Source: Granulicatella balaenopterae (lineage in GTDB: Bacteria > Bacillota > Bacilli > Lactobacillales > Aerococcaceae). From it: DNA of 64,000 nucleotides. The notes beneath the pieces were generated by a model. It saw nothing but the letters and a program-made list of their open reading frames with translations. It did no database searches and had not been told where the DNA came from. Below are positions 9,995 through 20,028 of this stretch, piece after piece (the stretch's first letter is position 1; each line of letters begins with the position of its first letter). The stretch is taken from assembly GCF_900111135.1 (NCBI RefSeq), contig NZ_FOGF01000002.1, forward strand, positions 1 to 64,000, written 5' to 3'. A program made the translations under genes and the position numbers.

Positions 9995-10501
9995 TTATGC
10001 GTTTAATTCTGCGTGACCAATTACGTCCGTTGCAGAAACTTGGCCTGGATTAATTGTTACATTAGCAATTTTATCCATATTAGTTAATGCTACGATCATT
10101 GGTGTTTTTTTGCCGGCTGCTTCAATTGCTGCTAAATCAACAGTTGAAATAACTGTATCTTTAGTAACACGTTGGCCTTCCTTAACAACTGTTTCGAATG
10201 GTTCACCATTTAATTCAACTGTATCTAATCCCATATGTAATAAGATTTCAACACCATCGTCAGTTTTAATACCTACTGCATGTTGTGTTGGGAATACATT
10301 TAATACTTCACCTTCACAAGGAGAAGTAATGTTACCATCTGTTGGCAATACAGCATATCCATCACCCATAAATTTTTGCGAGAATACAGCGTCATCTACT
10401 TGATCGATTGGAATTACTTCACCATTTGCTACTGCATATAAAGTTAATCCTGATTTTTCTTCTACTTTTTGTTCTTTTTTCTTTTTAAAAAATCCAAACA
10501 T
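9995..10501 (-). CDS. crr: PTS glucose-type IIA component
   Basis: 168 residues of a stand-alone EIIA-Glc. The two active-site histidines are present, H74 in FPTQHAVGI and the phosphorylated H89 in ILLHMGLDTVEL. It accepts phosphate from HPr and passes it to sugar-specific IIB domains. A GTG at 10510 lies inside the ribosome site AAGGGGTGG; the ATG at 10501 gives the usual MFGFFKKK start. No IIB/IIC gene is adjacent, so it probably serves transporters elsewhere. Confidence 0.92.
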   Translation of the reverse strand: MFGFFKKKKEQKVEEKSGLTLYAVANGEVIPIDQVDDAVFSQKFMGDGYAVLPTDGNITSPCEGEVLNVFPTQHAVGIKTDDGVEILLHMGLDTVELNGEPFETVVKEGQRVTKDTVISTVDLAAIEAAGKKTPMIVALTNMDKIANVTINPGQVSATDVIGHAELNA

Positions 10502-10601
10502 TATTTCCACCCCTTTTAATTCATATTATTATTTTATCATAATTAATTCTTAATTAAAAATGATAAGAATTTATGTAACTGTTTTCAAATTCGTTTTTGT
10601 T

Positions 10602-11423
10602 TTAAAGGAAAATTGTAGCTAATACGATAATCCCTAAAACAATACGATACCAACCAAATGCTTGGAAATCATTTGTTTTCACATAACTTAATAAGAATTT
10701 AATTGCCCATAATGAAACTACAAATGACACCACACTACCAACAATTAAAATAATAAATTCAGCCATTGTAAAATGGAAACCAAATTTAAGTAATTTTAAA
10801 GCACTAGCCCCAAACATAATTGGAATCCCCATAAAGAATGAATATTCAGTTGCAACATAACGTGATGTCCCTACTAATAATCCACCTAAAATTGTAGAAC
10901 CTGAACGTGATGTACCGGGAACTAATGCCAAACATTGAAATAAACCAATTTTAAAAGCTGTTTTATAATCTAAATTTTCAAAAGTTTCAATGTTTGGTTG
11001 AATACCTTTATGCTTACGCTCAATAATAATGAATAAAATACCATAAACAATTAAGGCAATTGCAATAACAATTGGTTTATTTAAATATAGATCCATATAA
11101 TCATCAATTAAGAAACCTAATACCGCAGCTGGAATACAGCCAATGACCACTTTCTTCCATAAATTAATTGTTTGAATTTTTTCTTTACGTGTTTTTGAAC
11201 TCGCAAAAGGATTTAAGCGATTAAAGTATAAAATAATAACTGATAAAATCGCTCCTAGTTGAATAACTACATTAAACATTTCTTTAAATTCCGGACTCAT
11301 ATTTAATTGTAATAGTTGATCGACTAAAATCAAATGGCCCGTACTACTAATCGGTAACCATTCTGTAATCCCTTCAACAATTCCTAAAATAATCGTTTTA
11401 ATTAATTCAATTAAAAACTCCAT
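10602..11423 (-). CDS. uppP: Undecaprenyl-diphosphatase UppP (BacA)
   Basis: 273 residues, about eight membrane spans. Both signature motifs are present: [14 protein letters not shown] at residues 18-31 and [10 protein letters not shown] near residue 168. The enzyme dephosphorylates undecaprenyl pyrophosphate so that the lipid carrier of cell-wall synthesis can be reused, and extra copies give bacitracin tolerance. AGGAG ribosome site. Monocistronic; I saw no clear terminator before crr. Confidence 0.95.
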   Translation of the reverse strand: MEFLIELIKTIILGIVEGITEWLPISSTGHLILVDQLLQLNMSPEFKEMFNVVIQLGAILSVIILYFNRLNPFASSKTRKEKIQTINLWKKVVIGCIPAAVLGFLIDDYMDLYLNKPIVIAIALIVYGILFIIIERKHKGIQPNIETFENLDYKTAFKIGLFQCLALVPGTSRSGSTILGGLLVGTSRYVATEYSFFMGIPIMFGASALKLLKFGFHFTMAEFIILIVGSVVSFVVSLWAIKFLLSYVKTNDFQAFGWYRIVLGIIVLATIFL

Positions 11424-11703
11424 TGTGTCACTCCTATCTGATATTTATGTACATTTGACAGTATACTGTTTTTTCAGCTTAACTTCTATCTTTATTTAAG
11501 AAAATTTAAAAAAATAACTTTTTTTGCGCTTTGATCCACATCAAATCACATCACATGATTATTCTTCATTCCTTATTTCATAGCAAAAAATCTTATATTT
11601 TCGTAAAATAAATAATAATGGCTTTATTCAGTTATTTTAGATAGACATTTTTGTTCTAATACTTTACACTGATTTTGATGGATATTTATTTAGGAGGTAA
11701 GTT

Positions 11704-13116
11704 ATGAAAAAACATCCCGTTCTTATTACGTTATTTGGTGCAACTGGAGATTTAGCGAGTCGCAAACTCTATCCAGCACTATTTAAATTATACCAAAAAG
11801 GCTTTTTAGCTGAAGATTTTGCTGTTATCGGAACTGCTAGACGTCCATGGACAGATGAGTATTTCCATTCAGTAGTTGAATCATCAGTATCAAGTCTTGC
11901 TACTAGCTCAAATGAAGCAAAACAATTTGCAAGTCATTTTTATTATTTATCTCATAATGTTAATGATACAAATCATTATATTAAGTTAAAAGAATTATCA
12001 AAAGAATTAGACAATAGATATCAATTACAAGGCAATCGTATCTTTTATTTAGCTGTAGCTCCTCAATTTTTTGGCGTTATCGCAAAACATTTAAAAGATC
12101 AAGATGTTCTATCTAAAGTTGGTTATAATCATTTAATTATTGAGAAACCATTTGGCCATGACTATCAATCAGCCGAAGAATTAAATACAGCTCTAAGAAC
12201 AGCCTTTAAGGAAGAACAAATCTATCGTATTGACCATTACTTAGGCAAACCAATGATTCAACAACTAGCTTTAATGCGCAAAGACAACACGGCATTAGAA
12301 AACATCTTAACTGGTGAATACATTAAAAATATCCAAATCACTTTAGCAGAAGAAGTTAGCGTTGAAGAGCGTGGTGGTTATTATGAAACAAGTGGCGCTT
12401 TACGTGATATGCTACAAAACCATATTTTACAAGTTTTAGCATTAATTACTATGGATACCCCTCTTGATGGGAATATCAGAAAAGCTAAAATTAATGTCTT
12501 AAATCAATTACCTAATTATACAAATGAAGAAATCACAGAATATTTTGTACGTGGACAATATGGTGAAGATAGCGCTCATACAAAGCCAGCCTATCGTGCC
12601 AATGAACACGTTGCTAATGAATCCACAGTTGAGACCTTTGTTGCTGGGAAAATCTCTTTACAGTCAAATCGTTGGAAAAATACACCAATTTATGTTCGCA
12701 CAGGAAAAAGCATGGCTCATAAGCACACTAGCATTGTTATTCAATTTAAAGAGCTGCCTGGTAGCGAAATCCCACGCTCCATCAACTTTATGATTGCTCC
12801 TGATGAAAGAGTCCAATTAGATTCTTCCGAAGCAACCAGTACCCTTTATCGTGCCATTTTAAATAAATACTTCAACCAAAAAGAATTACAAACTGCTCCT
12901 GAAGCATATGAAAAATTAATTCTTGATTGTATGAATCATGAATCAAATAGTTTTTCTGCTTGGGAAGAAGTAGCTGCCTCTTGGAAATTTGTTGATTTAA
13001 TTCGAGATGCTTGGAATAAAGAAACACCATCATTCCCAAATTACCAATCAGGAACAATGGGGCCAATTGCTAGTGATAAATTACTAGAAAAAGATGGCCA
13101 TCAATGGATAATCTAA
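11704..13116 (+). CDS. zwf: Glucose-6-phosphate 1-dehydrogenase
   Basis: 470 residues. The nucleotide-binding loop FGATGDLA is at 11-18, EKPFG at 147-151 and the active-site RIDHYLGK at 175-182. It oxidises glucose-6-phosphate to 6-phosphogluconolactone with NADP, the first step of the oxidative pentose phosphate path. TAGGAGG ribosome site eight bases before the start. The 280-base upstream gap shows no other gene. Confidence 0.96.
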   Translation: MKKHPVLITLFGATGDLASRKLYPALFKLYQKGFLAEDFAVIGTARRPWTDEYFHSVVESSVSSLATSSNEAKQFASHFYYLSHNVNDTNHYIKLKELSKELDNRYQLQGNRIFYLAVAPQFFGVIAKHLKDQDVLSKVGYNHLIIEKPFGHDYQSAEELNTALRTAFKEEQIYRIDHYLGKPMIQQLALMRKDNTALENILTGEYIKNIQITLAEEVSVEERGGYYETSGALRDMLQNHILQVLALITMDTPLDGNIRKAKINVLNQLPNYTNEEITEYFVRGQYGEDSAHTKPAYRANEHVANESTVETFVAGKISLQSNRWKNTPIYVRTGKSMAHKHTSIVIQFKELPGSEIPRSINFMIAPDERVQLDSSEATSTLYRAILNKYFNQKELQTAPEAYEKLILDCMNHESNSFSAWEEVAASWKFVDLIRDAWNKETPSFPNYQSGTMGPIASDKLLEKDGHQWII

Positions 13117-13128
13117 ACCATTATAATG

Positions 13129-13164
13129 AAGCGTTCAATCAATTTGATTGAACGCTTTTTTATT
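13129..13164 (+). terminator. Terminator after zwf
   Basis: Stem AAGCGTTCAATCAA/TTGATTGAACGCTT with a T-run (TTTTTATT). Confidence 0.9.
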
Positions 13165-13172
13165 GTAAAAGA

Positions 13173-13204
13173 AAAAGATTGATAAGCTTAAACTTACCAA
13201 TCTT
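13173..13204 (-). terminator. Terminator after the 13.2-kb hypothetical gene
   Basis: Minus-strand stem AAGATTGGTAAG/CTTATCAATCTT, one G-T pair, followed by TTTTC. Confidence 0.75.
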
Positions 13205-13212
13205 ATTATCTA

Positions 13213-13641
13213 TTATGCTAATGCTTTTTCAATTTCTGGTAAAAGTGCTAATGACATATTTGAGCCAATCACTAACATTTCATATAATGGGAAAACATTT
13301 TCTTTAGCAATACGTGAAACACATTTAGCAAAGATTTCTCCATCACCTGCTAAAACTGCTGTATAATAACCAGTTTTAAACATATTTAATTCGTTTAACA
13401 TTTCTAATACGGCTGGTTTTTTAGCATAGTCTGTGACATAAGCTAATTCACCGTATACAATTTGAAAATCAGCAATATCTTCTGCATCCTGAATAACAAT
13501 ATTAAATGAAATTGGTTTGGCATCTGGTTTAGAAAATACACCTGTATAAATATGATTACCGTCTGGAGCTTGTCTTCTTTCTAATGGTAATCCTTTTTCT
13601 TTAAATAATTGATCAATCTGTTCAATAATAGCTGTCATCAT
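13213..13641 (-). CDS. Hypothetical protein, possible YbjN/CesT-like fold
   Basis: 142 residues, acidic, no signal peptide or membrane span. The alternation of an N-terminal helix (IIEQIDQLFKEKG), several strands and a long C-terminal helical part resembles small YbjN/secretion-chaperone-like proteins, but I do not recognise a specific family. I start at the ATG-ATG at 13641 behind TAGGGATA; the open frame runs 26 codons further up but without a ribosome site. It lies at the 3' end of the opp operon but has its own terminator on each side. Confidence 0.6.
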   Translation of the reverse strand: MMTAIIEQIDQLFKEKGLPLERRQAPDGNHIYTGVFSKPDAKPISFNIVIQDAEDIADFQIVYGELAYVTDYAKKPAVLEMLNELNMFKTGYYTAVLAGDGEIFAKCVSRIAKENVFPLYEMLVIGSNMSLALLPEIEKALA

Positions 13642-13719
13642 TATCCCTACTTTCCAATTAATTGCGCTTACAATATCTATTGTACATGATTTTTCAGAAT
13701 CCACAAGACTAAAAAGCAA

Positions 13720-13748
13720 TAAAAAAAGAGAACTCCGAAAAGTCCCCT
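13720..13748 (-). terminator. Terminator of the opp operon
   Basis: Minus-strand stem AGGGGACT/AGTTCTCT (8 bp, two G-T) then TTTTTTT, just after the oppC stop. Confidence 0.7.
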
Positions 13749-13756
13749 TATTAATC

Positions 13757-14686
13757 TTAACCTAGACGTTGTTTTGAATCAGCTGCACGTTGTAATGCTT
13801 GTCCGATATAGTTAATACATAACATCATAACTAAGATAAAGATACCAGCTGGCAACCATACCCATGTTTTGTTTTCAATAATGTCCGCTGTTTTTGCAGA
13901 TGAAATTAATGTTCCTAAACTTGGTGTGCTATATGGTAAACCAAAACCTAAGTATGTTAAACCTGTTTCAATACCGATATTACCGGCGAAACTTAATGTT
14001 AAGTTAACAATAATTAATGAGCTTAAGTTTGGTAAGATCTCACGTAACATAATTTGTAAGTTACTTGAGCCTAATGTTTTAGATGCACTAACATAATCTA
14101 AACTTACTTCTGATAATGTTCTTGTACGGATTAAACGCGCTTTACCTGTCCAGTAAAAAATACTCATAATAAAGATAAAGTGGAATAATGTATAGTTTGG
14201 AATAACTGTTACGAATACAATAATAATCATAGTTGTTGGTAAGATCATAATAAAGTCTACAATACGCATAATCATATTATCTACCCATCCACCAAAGTAA
14301 CCTGAAATAATTCCGACAAATACCCCAATAAATGTTGTAATTACTGTAATACTAAATCCAATTGAAATTGAGTTTCTAGCACCAATAATTAGTTGTGATA
14401 AGACATCACGCCCACCTTCATCTGTACCTAAGATATGTCCATTATAACCTGGAGCTTTATAACGTTGTAAGATATTCACACGCATCGCAGCTTCTTGGTC
14501 AATAAAGAATGATCCAATAAAGATAACTAATAATAATGTAACTAAGATACAAAATGCAGTTAAAGCTACTTTATCTTTTTTAAATTCGCGTACAATAACT
14601 TGAAATCCAGCTGGTGGAGTTGCAGCTTCTTCAGATTGAACAGCCGCTTCTTCAATAATTTCTTCATTTAAATTTTGTTGATCCAT
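13757..14686 (-). CDS. oppC: Oligopeptide ABC transporter permease OppC
   Basis: 309 residues, six membrane spans, with an acidic cytoplasmic N-tail of about 35 residues. The EAA loop near residue 200 (ASKTLGSSNLQIMLREILPN) contacts the ATPases. Last gene of the opp operon; GGAGG ribosome site; the gap after oppB is 24 bases. Confidence 0.92.
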   Translation of the reverse strand: MDQQNLNEEIIEEAAVQSEEAATPPAGFQVIVREFKKDKVALTAFCILVTLLLVIFIGSFFIDQEAAMRVNILQRYKAPGYNGHILGTDEGGRDVLSQLIIGARNSISIGFSITVITTFIGVFVGIISGYFGGWVDNMIMRIVDFIMILPTTMIIIVFVTVIPNYTLFHFIFIMSIFYWTGKARLIRTRTLSEVSLDYVSASKTLGSSNLQIMLREILPNLSSLIIVNLTLSFAGNIGIETGLTYLGFGLPYSTPSLGTLISSAKTADIIENKTWVWLPAGIFILVMMLCINYIGQALQRAADSKQRLG

Positions 14687-14710
14687 TTTCTGATTATACC
14701 TCCTTCAAAA

Positions 14711-15673
14711 TTATTGTATACGAATACGTGGGTCCACGATACTCATAATAATATCTGATAACAATGTACCTAATAATGTTGCTAAACCAAATAATAGCAT
14801 TAGCGCTAAGATAACACTATAGTCACGAGCTGAAATAGAAGAAATAAATAAGTTCCCCATTCCTGGATATGAGAAGATCGATTCGATGAAGATTGAACCA
14901 CCGATTAAACCTGTAAATTCATAACCTAAGAAAGCTGCAATTGGTAAAATTGAGTTACGGAAAATATGTCTATTATATACAACTTTTTCTGGAACCCCTT
15001 TTGCACGTGCTGTACGTACATAATCTTGTTGTTTAGCATCAATAACCCCTGTACGTAAATATTGAATCGTACCAGTTGTTGATAAGATAGCCATTGTAAT
15101 AGCTGGTAAAATCATATGATGTAATCGACTCAAAATATAAGCGATTGTTCCTGGCTCAACAGTTGATGATACTGTACCACGAGTTGGGAACCATCCTAAT
15201 GTATATCCAAATAACCATAATAATAATAAGGCAAATACGAATACTGGAATTGAATAAGTAATAAATGTATAAATAACAACAATTTTATCTGCTGCTGAAT
15301 TTTGGTAACGACCAGCAATCATCCCTAAAGGTAGAGCAATTGCATAAGTTAAAATCATTGTTAATAAGGATAACCAAATGGTATTACTTAAACGCTCACC
15401 AATTAATTTAACGACAGCATACTTATATGTATAACTTTGACCAAAATCTCCTTTTAAGGCATTGCCTACCCAACGGAAATATTGAACCGGAATCGGATCA
15501 TTTAAACCAGCAGCTTGACGTAATTCTTCAATACGCGCAGGGTCAGTTTCCGGAGTAATCATCCCTGTAAATGGATCCCCTGGCATTAATTTAGCAATTG
15601 TAAATACTAAAATACTTAAAATAATGATTTGTGGAATCATTAATAACACACGACGTAAAATTGTTTTCCACAT
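14711..15673 (-). CDS. oppB: Oligopeptide ABC transporter permease OppB
   Basis: 320 residues with the OppB/AppB start (ILRRVLLMIPQ), the MPGDPF turn near residue 30 and an EAA loop near 223 (ARAKGVPEKVVYNRHIFRN). It forms the membrane channel with OppC. Its ribosome site (GAGGAGG) lies in the end of oppF. Confidence 0.93.
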   Translation of the reverse strand: MWKTILRRVLLMIPQIIILSILVFTIAKLMPGDPFTGMITPETDPARIEELRQAAGLNDPIPVQYFRWVGNALKGDFGQSYTYKYAVVKLIGERLSNTIWLSLLTMILTYAIALPLGMIAGRYQNSAADKIVVIYTFITYSIPVFVFALLLLWLFGYTLGWFPTRGTVSSTVEPGTIAYILSRLHHMILPAITMAILSTTGTIQYLRTGVIDAKQQDYVRTARAKGVPEKVVYNRHIFRNSILPIAAFLGYEFTGLIGGSIFIESIFSYPGMGNLFISSISARDYSVILALMLLFGLATLLGTLLSDIIMSIVDPRIRIQ

Positions 15674-15674
15674 A

Positions 15675-16622
15675 CTAGTTACCTCCTCTTTCTTGCGGAT
15701 TTAAAGCAACTGAATGCGACTGTGATAATTGAATTAAGTCATATACACGACCTTTTTCATCATAGTAATTCTTATGTTGTTCTTGATATTCTTTTTCCGC
15801 TAATAAACGATCTTTTTTATGTTGATCTCTATTAATTGGATCAATAACTGGAATTGCTGATAATAAACGTTTTGTATAGATATGTTGAGGATTTGCATAG
15901 ATATCTTCCTTCACACCTGTTTCAACAAAGCGACCACGATACATGATGAATAATTCATCACACATATGTTTTACAACCCCTAAATCGTGAGAGATAAATA
16001 AATAACTTAAATTAAACTCATCTTGAATACGTTTCATATAGTTTAATACTTGTGCTTGAACTGATAAATCCAGTGCTGATACAGGTTCATCAGCAATAAT
16101 TAAACGTGGATTACTTGCTAAAGCACGAGCAACCCCGATACGTTGTCTTTGTCCACCTGAGAATTGGTGAGGATATTTTGCTAAAGCTTCATCACTTAAA
16201 CCAATAATGTCTAATAACTCAGATACTCTACGCTTTTCCTCTTCTGGTGATAGACGATCGAAATTACGTAATGGTTCTGCAACAATATCCAAAATACGCT
16301 TCTTAGGATTAAAACTTGATAATGAATCTTGGAAAATCATTTGAACATTACGATTATACTCTGAATCACGCCTTCTAGCTTTATTCGTTACATCTTGACC
16401 TTCGTAAAATACTTTACCTGATGTTACTTTTTCTAAACCGATAATTGCTTTACCGATTGTTGATTTACCAGAACCTGATTCACCAACCAATCCATAAGTT
16501 TTACCTTCTTCAATTTCCATATTTACACCATCAACGGCATACACATGGTCCGTAACACGATTAAAAAATCCACTTCGAATTGGGTAATGGACTTTTAAAT
16601 CTTTAATTTCAACAAATCCCAT
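15675..16622 (-). CDS. oppF: Oligopeptide ABC transporter ATPase OppF
   Basis: 315 residues. Walker A GESGSGKS (near 47-54), signature FSGGQRQR (near 154), Walker B LIIADEPVSALD, switch HD. The oligopeptide-specific C-terminal domain is present, with a longer lysine- and tyrosine-rich tail than usual. It pairs with OppD to power peptide import. The start overlaps the oppD stop (TAATG). Confidence 0.93.
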   Translation of the reverse strand: MGFVEIKDLKVHYPIRSGFFNRVTDHVYAVDGVNMEIEEGKTYGLVGESGSGKSTIGKAIIGLEKVTSGKVFYEGQDVTNKARRRDSEYNRNVQMIFQDSLSSFNPKKRILDIVAEPLRNFDRLSPEEEKRRVSELLDIIGLSDEALAKYPHQFSGGQRQRIGVARALASNPRLIIADEPVSALDLSVQAQVLNYMKRIQDEFNLSYLFISHDLGVVKHMCDELFIMYRGRFVETGVKEDIYANPQHIYTKRLLSAIPVIDPINRDQHKKDRLLAEKEYQEQHKNYYDEKGRVYDLIQLSQSHSVALNPQERGGN

Positions 16623-17629
16623 TATGCTTCCTCCTCTTCAAAATGGAAATTTTTATAACATGTACAACGAACAAAATGTCCCTCTTCAACTTCATGAAGT
16701 GTTGGATCTTCTTCGTGTTCTTCTGCAGAAATCCATGGAATACGTGGCGCAAAACGACAACCTTTTCTTGGTAATTTAGGTAGTGGTGGTACTGTTCCTT
16801 GGATAACATGTAACTCTTTATCTTCATCCTCTTGGTTCGCTTGAGGAATTGATTGTAATAATGAACGAGTATATGGATGTTTTGGATTTGTGAATAGTTC
16901 TTCAACCGTTGCAATTTCAACAAATTGTCCAGCATACATTACCGCAACACGGTCAGCTGTTTCTGCTACAACACCTAAATCGTGGGTAATCATGATAATA
17001 CCTGATTCAGTTTCATCTTGAATTTGATTTAATAAATCAAGAATTTGCGCTTGAATTGTTACGTCTAAAGCTGTTGTTGGTTCATCAGCAATAATAATTG
17101 GTGGCTTACATGATAATGCAATCGCAATAACCACACGTTGACGCATACCACCTGATAATTCATGTGGATATTGATTAAAAGTACGTTCTGGGCTTGGAAT
17201 ACCAACTTGGGCTAATAATTCTAATACACGCTCTGTACGTTGTTTATCATCATAATCTGTGTGGTAGACTAAAGCTTCATCAATTTGAGCTCCAATAGTC
17301 ATTAATGGATTTAGAGATGCTAATGGATCTTGGAAAATCATCCCAATATCATTACCACGGATTTTATTATATAAAGCTTCATTTAAATTAATTAAGTTTA
17401 AATCCTTATATAAAATTTCTCCTTCAATTTTTGTGTTATTTTTATTATGTAATCCCATAATTGTTGTTGCTAAAGTTGATTTACCACAACCTGACTCCCC
17501 AACAATTGCTAAAATCTCATTTTTTTCAAGGGTAAGGCTAACACCATCAACTGCATCGTAAAAATCATCTTTAATACGAAAACCTACATGCAAGTCATTG
17601 ATTTCTAATAGCGGTTTGTCTATATTCAA
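16622..17629 (-). CDS. oppD: Oligopeptide ABC transporter ATPase OppD
   Basis: 335 residues. Walker A GESGCGKS, signature LSGGMRQR, Walker B IIIADEPTTALD. The C-terminal oligopeptide-type region has three cysteines that may hold an Fe-S cluster as in related Dpp/Opp ATPases (GCRFAPR, then RCTCY). The start is TTG with an excellent GAGGAGGAAG ribosome site. The 296-base gap to the upstream binding-protein gene carries that gene's terminator, so reduced read-through is expected. Confidence 0.92.
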   Translation of the reverse strand: MNIDKPLLEINDLHVGFRIKDDFYDAVDGVSLTLEKNEILAIVGESGCGKSTLATTIMGLHNKNNTKIEGEILYKDLNLINLNEALYNKIRGNDIGMIFQDPLASLNPLMTIGAQIDEALVYHTDYDDKQRTERVLELLAQVGIPSPERTFNQYPHELSGGMRQRVVIAIALSCKPPIIIADEPTTALDVTIQAQILDLLNQIQDETESGIIMITHDLGVVAETADRVAVMYAGQFVEIATVEELFTNPKHPYTRSLLQSIPQANQEDEDKELHVIQGTVPPLPKLPRKGCRFAPRIPWISAEEHEEDPTLHEVEEGHFVRCTCYKNFHFEEEEA

Positions 17630-17837
17630 TCTACTTCCTCCTCGTTCTTACTACTCTTTCATTAACTTATCATTCTTTAATTAAAATTAATACTTAGTCT
17701 ATTATATAATATAAAATTACCTGTTTGCAAGGTAATCTATCAGTGAACTATACAAATAGCTAAGACTATATTACCACGAATTACGTATAAAAAGTATAAA
17801 AAAATTAAATTTTATTAAAAAAATTCATTTAATTTTA

Positions 17838-17885
17838 ATAAAAAAGGCTACCTATCTCAAAATACCAATAGGCAACCTTTTATTT
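17838..17885 (-). terminator. Terminator between oppA2 and oppD
   Basis: Minus-strand stem AGGTTGCCTAT/ATAGGTAGCCT (one mismatch) followed by TTTTTTATT. Likely a partial terminator that sets binding protein in excess over permease and ATPase. Confidence 0.75.
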
Positions 17886-17925
17886 TGATCTATTTTTTGA
17901 TCTTTTATTCTATTTTTGCTAATCT

Positions 17926-19710
17926 TTACTCTGCTACTGGTTCATCAGCTGTTAATTCAATTAAGTGTAAAGCTGACTTAGAACTTGATGAAAGATCAGT
18001 AGTATAGAATTTAACACGCTTATTGACTGCAGTAATTGATTCACCTGTCAATGTAGGAATTGCAAAAGCTTCATCAAAAGCATAATTTTGCCACTCTTTA
18101 TAAAATTCTTTTTGTTTTTCTTTATCAAATGCTTCTACTGAAGAGATTTTACCTAATAATTCAGTATTCTTAGCATCAACGAAACGTGTAAAGTTGAATT
18201 GAGCACTTTCGCTATATAAGCCTGTTGGATCTGGGTCATACCCTGTACTCCATCCACCTGCATAGACATCAATTTCTGGATCATCGGCTTGGATTTTATC
18301 GTAGAATGAATTAACTTCTAATGTACGACCTGTATAAAGTTGTACATCCAATCCTACTTCATGCCATTTTTGTAAGTAATCTTGTACTAATCCTTCATTG
18401 GCATCATCACGTGTACGCGCAGCAAAATTAATTGTTAATTTTTCACCATCTGGATCTTCTACTAAACCATCACCATCAGTATCTTTATAACCAGCATCCG
18501 CTAATAATTTTTTAGATTTTTCTGGATCATAATTAAAACCAACCAAATCTGGATCATTCACATCTTTAAAGAATGGTACAATTAAAGAATTTGAACGGTG
18601 TAATAACCCATTGTATAAACTTTCCCCTGCTGTATCAATATCTAAAGCATATCCCATTGCTTGACGTAGATTTTTATTTGCCATTTTACTATTTGGATTG
18701 TATTCATTTAAGCCTGTTTCTGGATTAAATTTACCCATATGGAAAGCTACATATTCATAAGAGTTTGCTAAACTACTTACTAAAGTTACATTTTTTAAAT
18801 CTTTATAAGTTTCATATTGTGATGAAGGCATAGTAGCAAGATCATAATGTCCCGCCTTCATTTCTGACACAATATTTTCTGATGATACAACATCTAATAC
18901 GACACGTTTAGTTTTTGGTTCACCTTTAAAGTAGTGTTCATTTGCGACATAAGTAACTGATTCTCCATTAATAATTTTTTCGATTTTATACGGTCCAGCT
19001 CCTACTGTTTTTTCACTACGCACATATTCACTAGTTTCCCAATCAGCTTTTGGAATATTTTCAAAGATGTGTTTTGGCATAATATAATTTGAAACCCCTC
19101 CACCTGCTAATTGTAATGATGGAGCCATTTCTTTAAAATGAATTTTCATTGAGTAATCGTCTAGTTTTTCTAATCCTGAAACTTTATCCGCTTCACCATT
19201 ATGATATTCAACCATTCCTACTACATTTTCATAGTTATCATTATAACGAGCACCTGTATATTCTGCATCTCCAATTGAGGTATATGCAAAGATATAGTCG
19301 TCAATTGTTAATGGCTCACCATCTGACCATTTATAATCTTTACTATTTAATGTAACAGTTGCCGTCTTCCCTTCAACATCAAATTCAATCGATGCCAATC
19401 CTGAATCATCTAATTGTCTATTTTCATCCCAACCAAAAATTCCTGTATCAACAAATCCATTCACTTCGCTATCTGTACTATCTACTGATAACTCGTCAAT
19501 TAAAATCCCTTTAAACGGTGCATTAGAAACTAAAGCATATTTTAATGTTGCTCCTTCAATCGGAGTTCCTTCATGAGTTACTTCTGTTGGATGCTTAATA
19601 TTTTCTGTTACACCTCCTTGATTAGATGTACAGGCTCCTAAAGTTAATGCTACAGCTGCTGTAGTTAGTAATAATCCAGCTTTATTCTTATATCTTAGCT
19701 TCATGTTCAT
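17926..19710 (-). CDS. oppA: Oligopeptide-binding lipoprotein OppA, second copy
   Basis: 594 residues of an SBP family 5 peptide-binding protein. The signal peptide ends in a lipobox LGAC with C27. I start at 19710, directly behind GGAGGGAG; the open frame extends 21 codons further but without a ribosome site. It captures peptides outside the membrane for OppBCDF. About as long as, and clearly related to, the first copy upstream (shared GGTL/GATLK-type start, YTYE/FAYTS segments, DGEPLT motif, ASQYETYKDL). Confidence 0.92.
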   Translation of the reverse strand: MNMKLRYKNKAGLLLTTAAVALTLGACTSNQGGVTENIKHPTEVTHEGTPIEGATLKYALVSNAPFKGILIDELSVDSTDSEVNGFVDTGIFGWDENRQLDDSGLASIEFDVEGKTATVTLNSKDYKWSDGEPLTIDDYIFAYTSIGDAEYTGARYNDNYENVVGMVEYHNGEADKVSGLEKLDDYSMKIHFKEMAPSLQLAGGGVSNYIMPKHIFENIPKADWETSEYVRSEKTVGAGPYKIEKIINGESVTYVANEHYFKGEPKTKRVVLDVVSSENIVSEMKAGHYDLATMPSSQYETYKDLKNVTLVSSLANSYEYVAFHMGKFNPETGLNEYNPNSKMANKNLRQAMGYALDIDTAGESLYNGLLHRSNSLIVPFFKDVNDPDLVGFNYDPEKSKKLLADAGYKDTDGDGLVEDPDGEKLTINFAARTRDDANEGLVQDYLQKWHEVGLDVQLYTGRTLEVNSFYDKIQADDPEIDVYAGGWSTGYDPDPTGLYSESAQFNFTRFVDAKNTELLGKISSVEAFDKEKQKEFYKEWQNYAFDEAFAIPTLTGESITAVNKRVKFYTTDLSSSSKSALHLIELTADEPVAE

Positions 19711-20028
19711 TTTTTCTCCCTCCGATTGATAAAATTTTATTAAAATATTTTTAATGAGATATTTCTTAAACATATTCTAACATAATTTTAATAAAAGTCA
19801 AAGTATTTTCTAATCTTTTTCTAATTTTGTTTTAAGTTTTCTTTCATTTTTAAATAACTGCATTCTTTTTATTTATATATTATCAGATTTTTTAGATTTA
19901 TTTCCTTTCAAAAAGTATTTTTTGTCGTATAAAACACAGTGAATAGTATATTTTAGTCAATGTTAAGAATAGATAAAAAAAAGACTAGACAATGACTGCC
20001 TAGCCTCTTAATTATTAGAATTTTCTCA
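19711..20028. other. Intergenic region between the two oppA genes
   Basis: AT-rich, no gene. It holds the terminator of the first oppA at its right-hand end (19975-20007) and an unrecognised promoter or leader for the second copy. Confidence 0.5.
19975..20007 (-). terminator. Terminator after first oppA
   Basis: Minus-strand stem GGCTAGGC/GTCTAGTC (imperfect, contains CTAG pairs) followed by eight T residues. Confidence 0.65.

Noticed and set aside
10110-10403. 97-residue frame antisense to the IIA-Glc gene
   Set aside because: Shadow of crr; composition follows the codon pattern of the opposite strand.
12524-12793. 89-residue open frame inside zwf
   Set aside because: Lies wholly within the well-supported zwf gene in another frame, without a ribosome site or recognisable domain.
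16609-16935. 108-residue frame overlapping oppD/oppF
   Set aside because: Alternative frame of oppD; lacks a ribosome site and has an improbable residue make-up.
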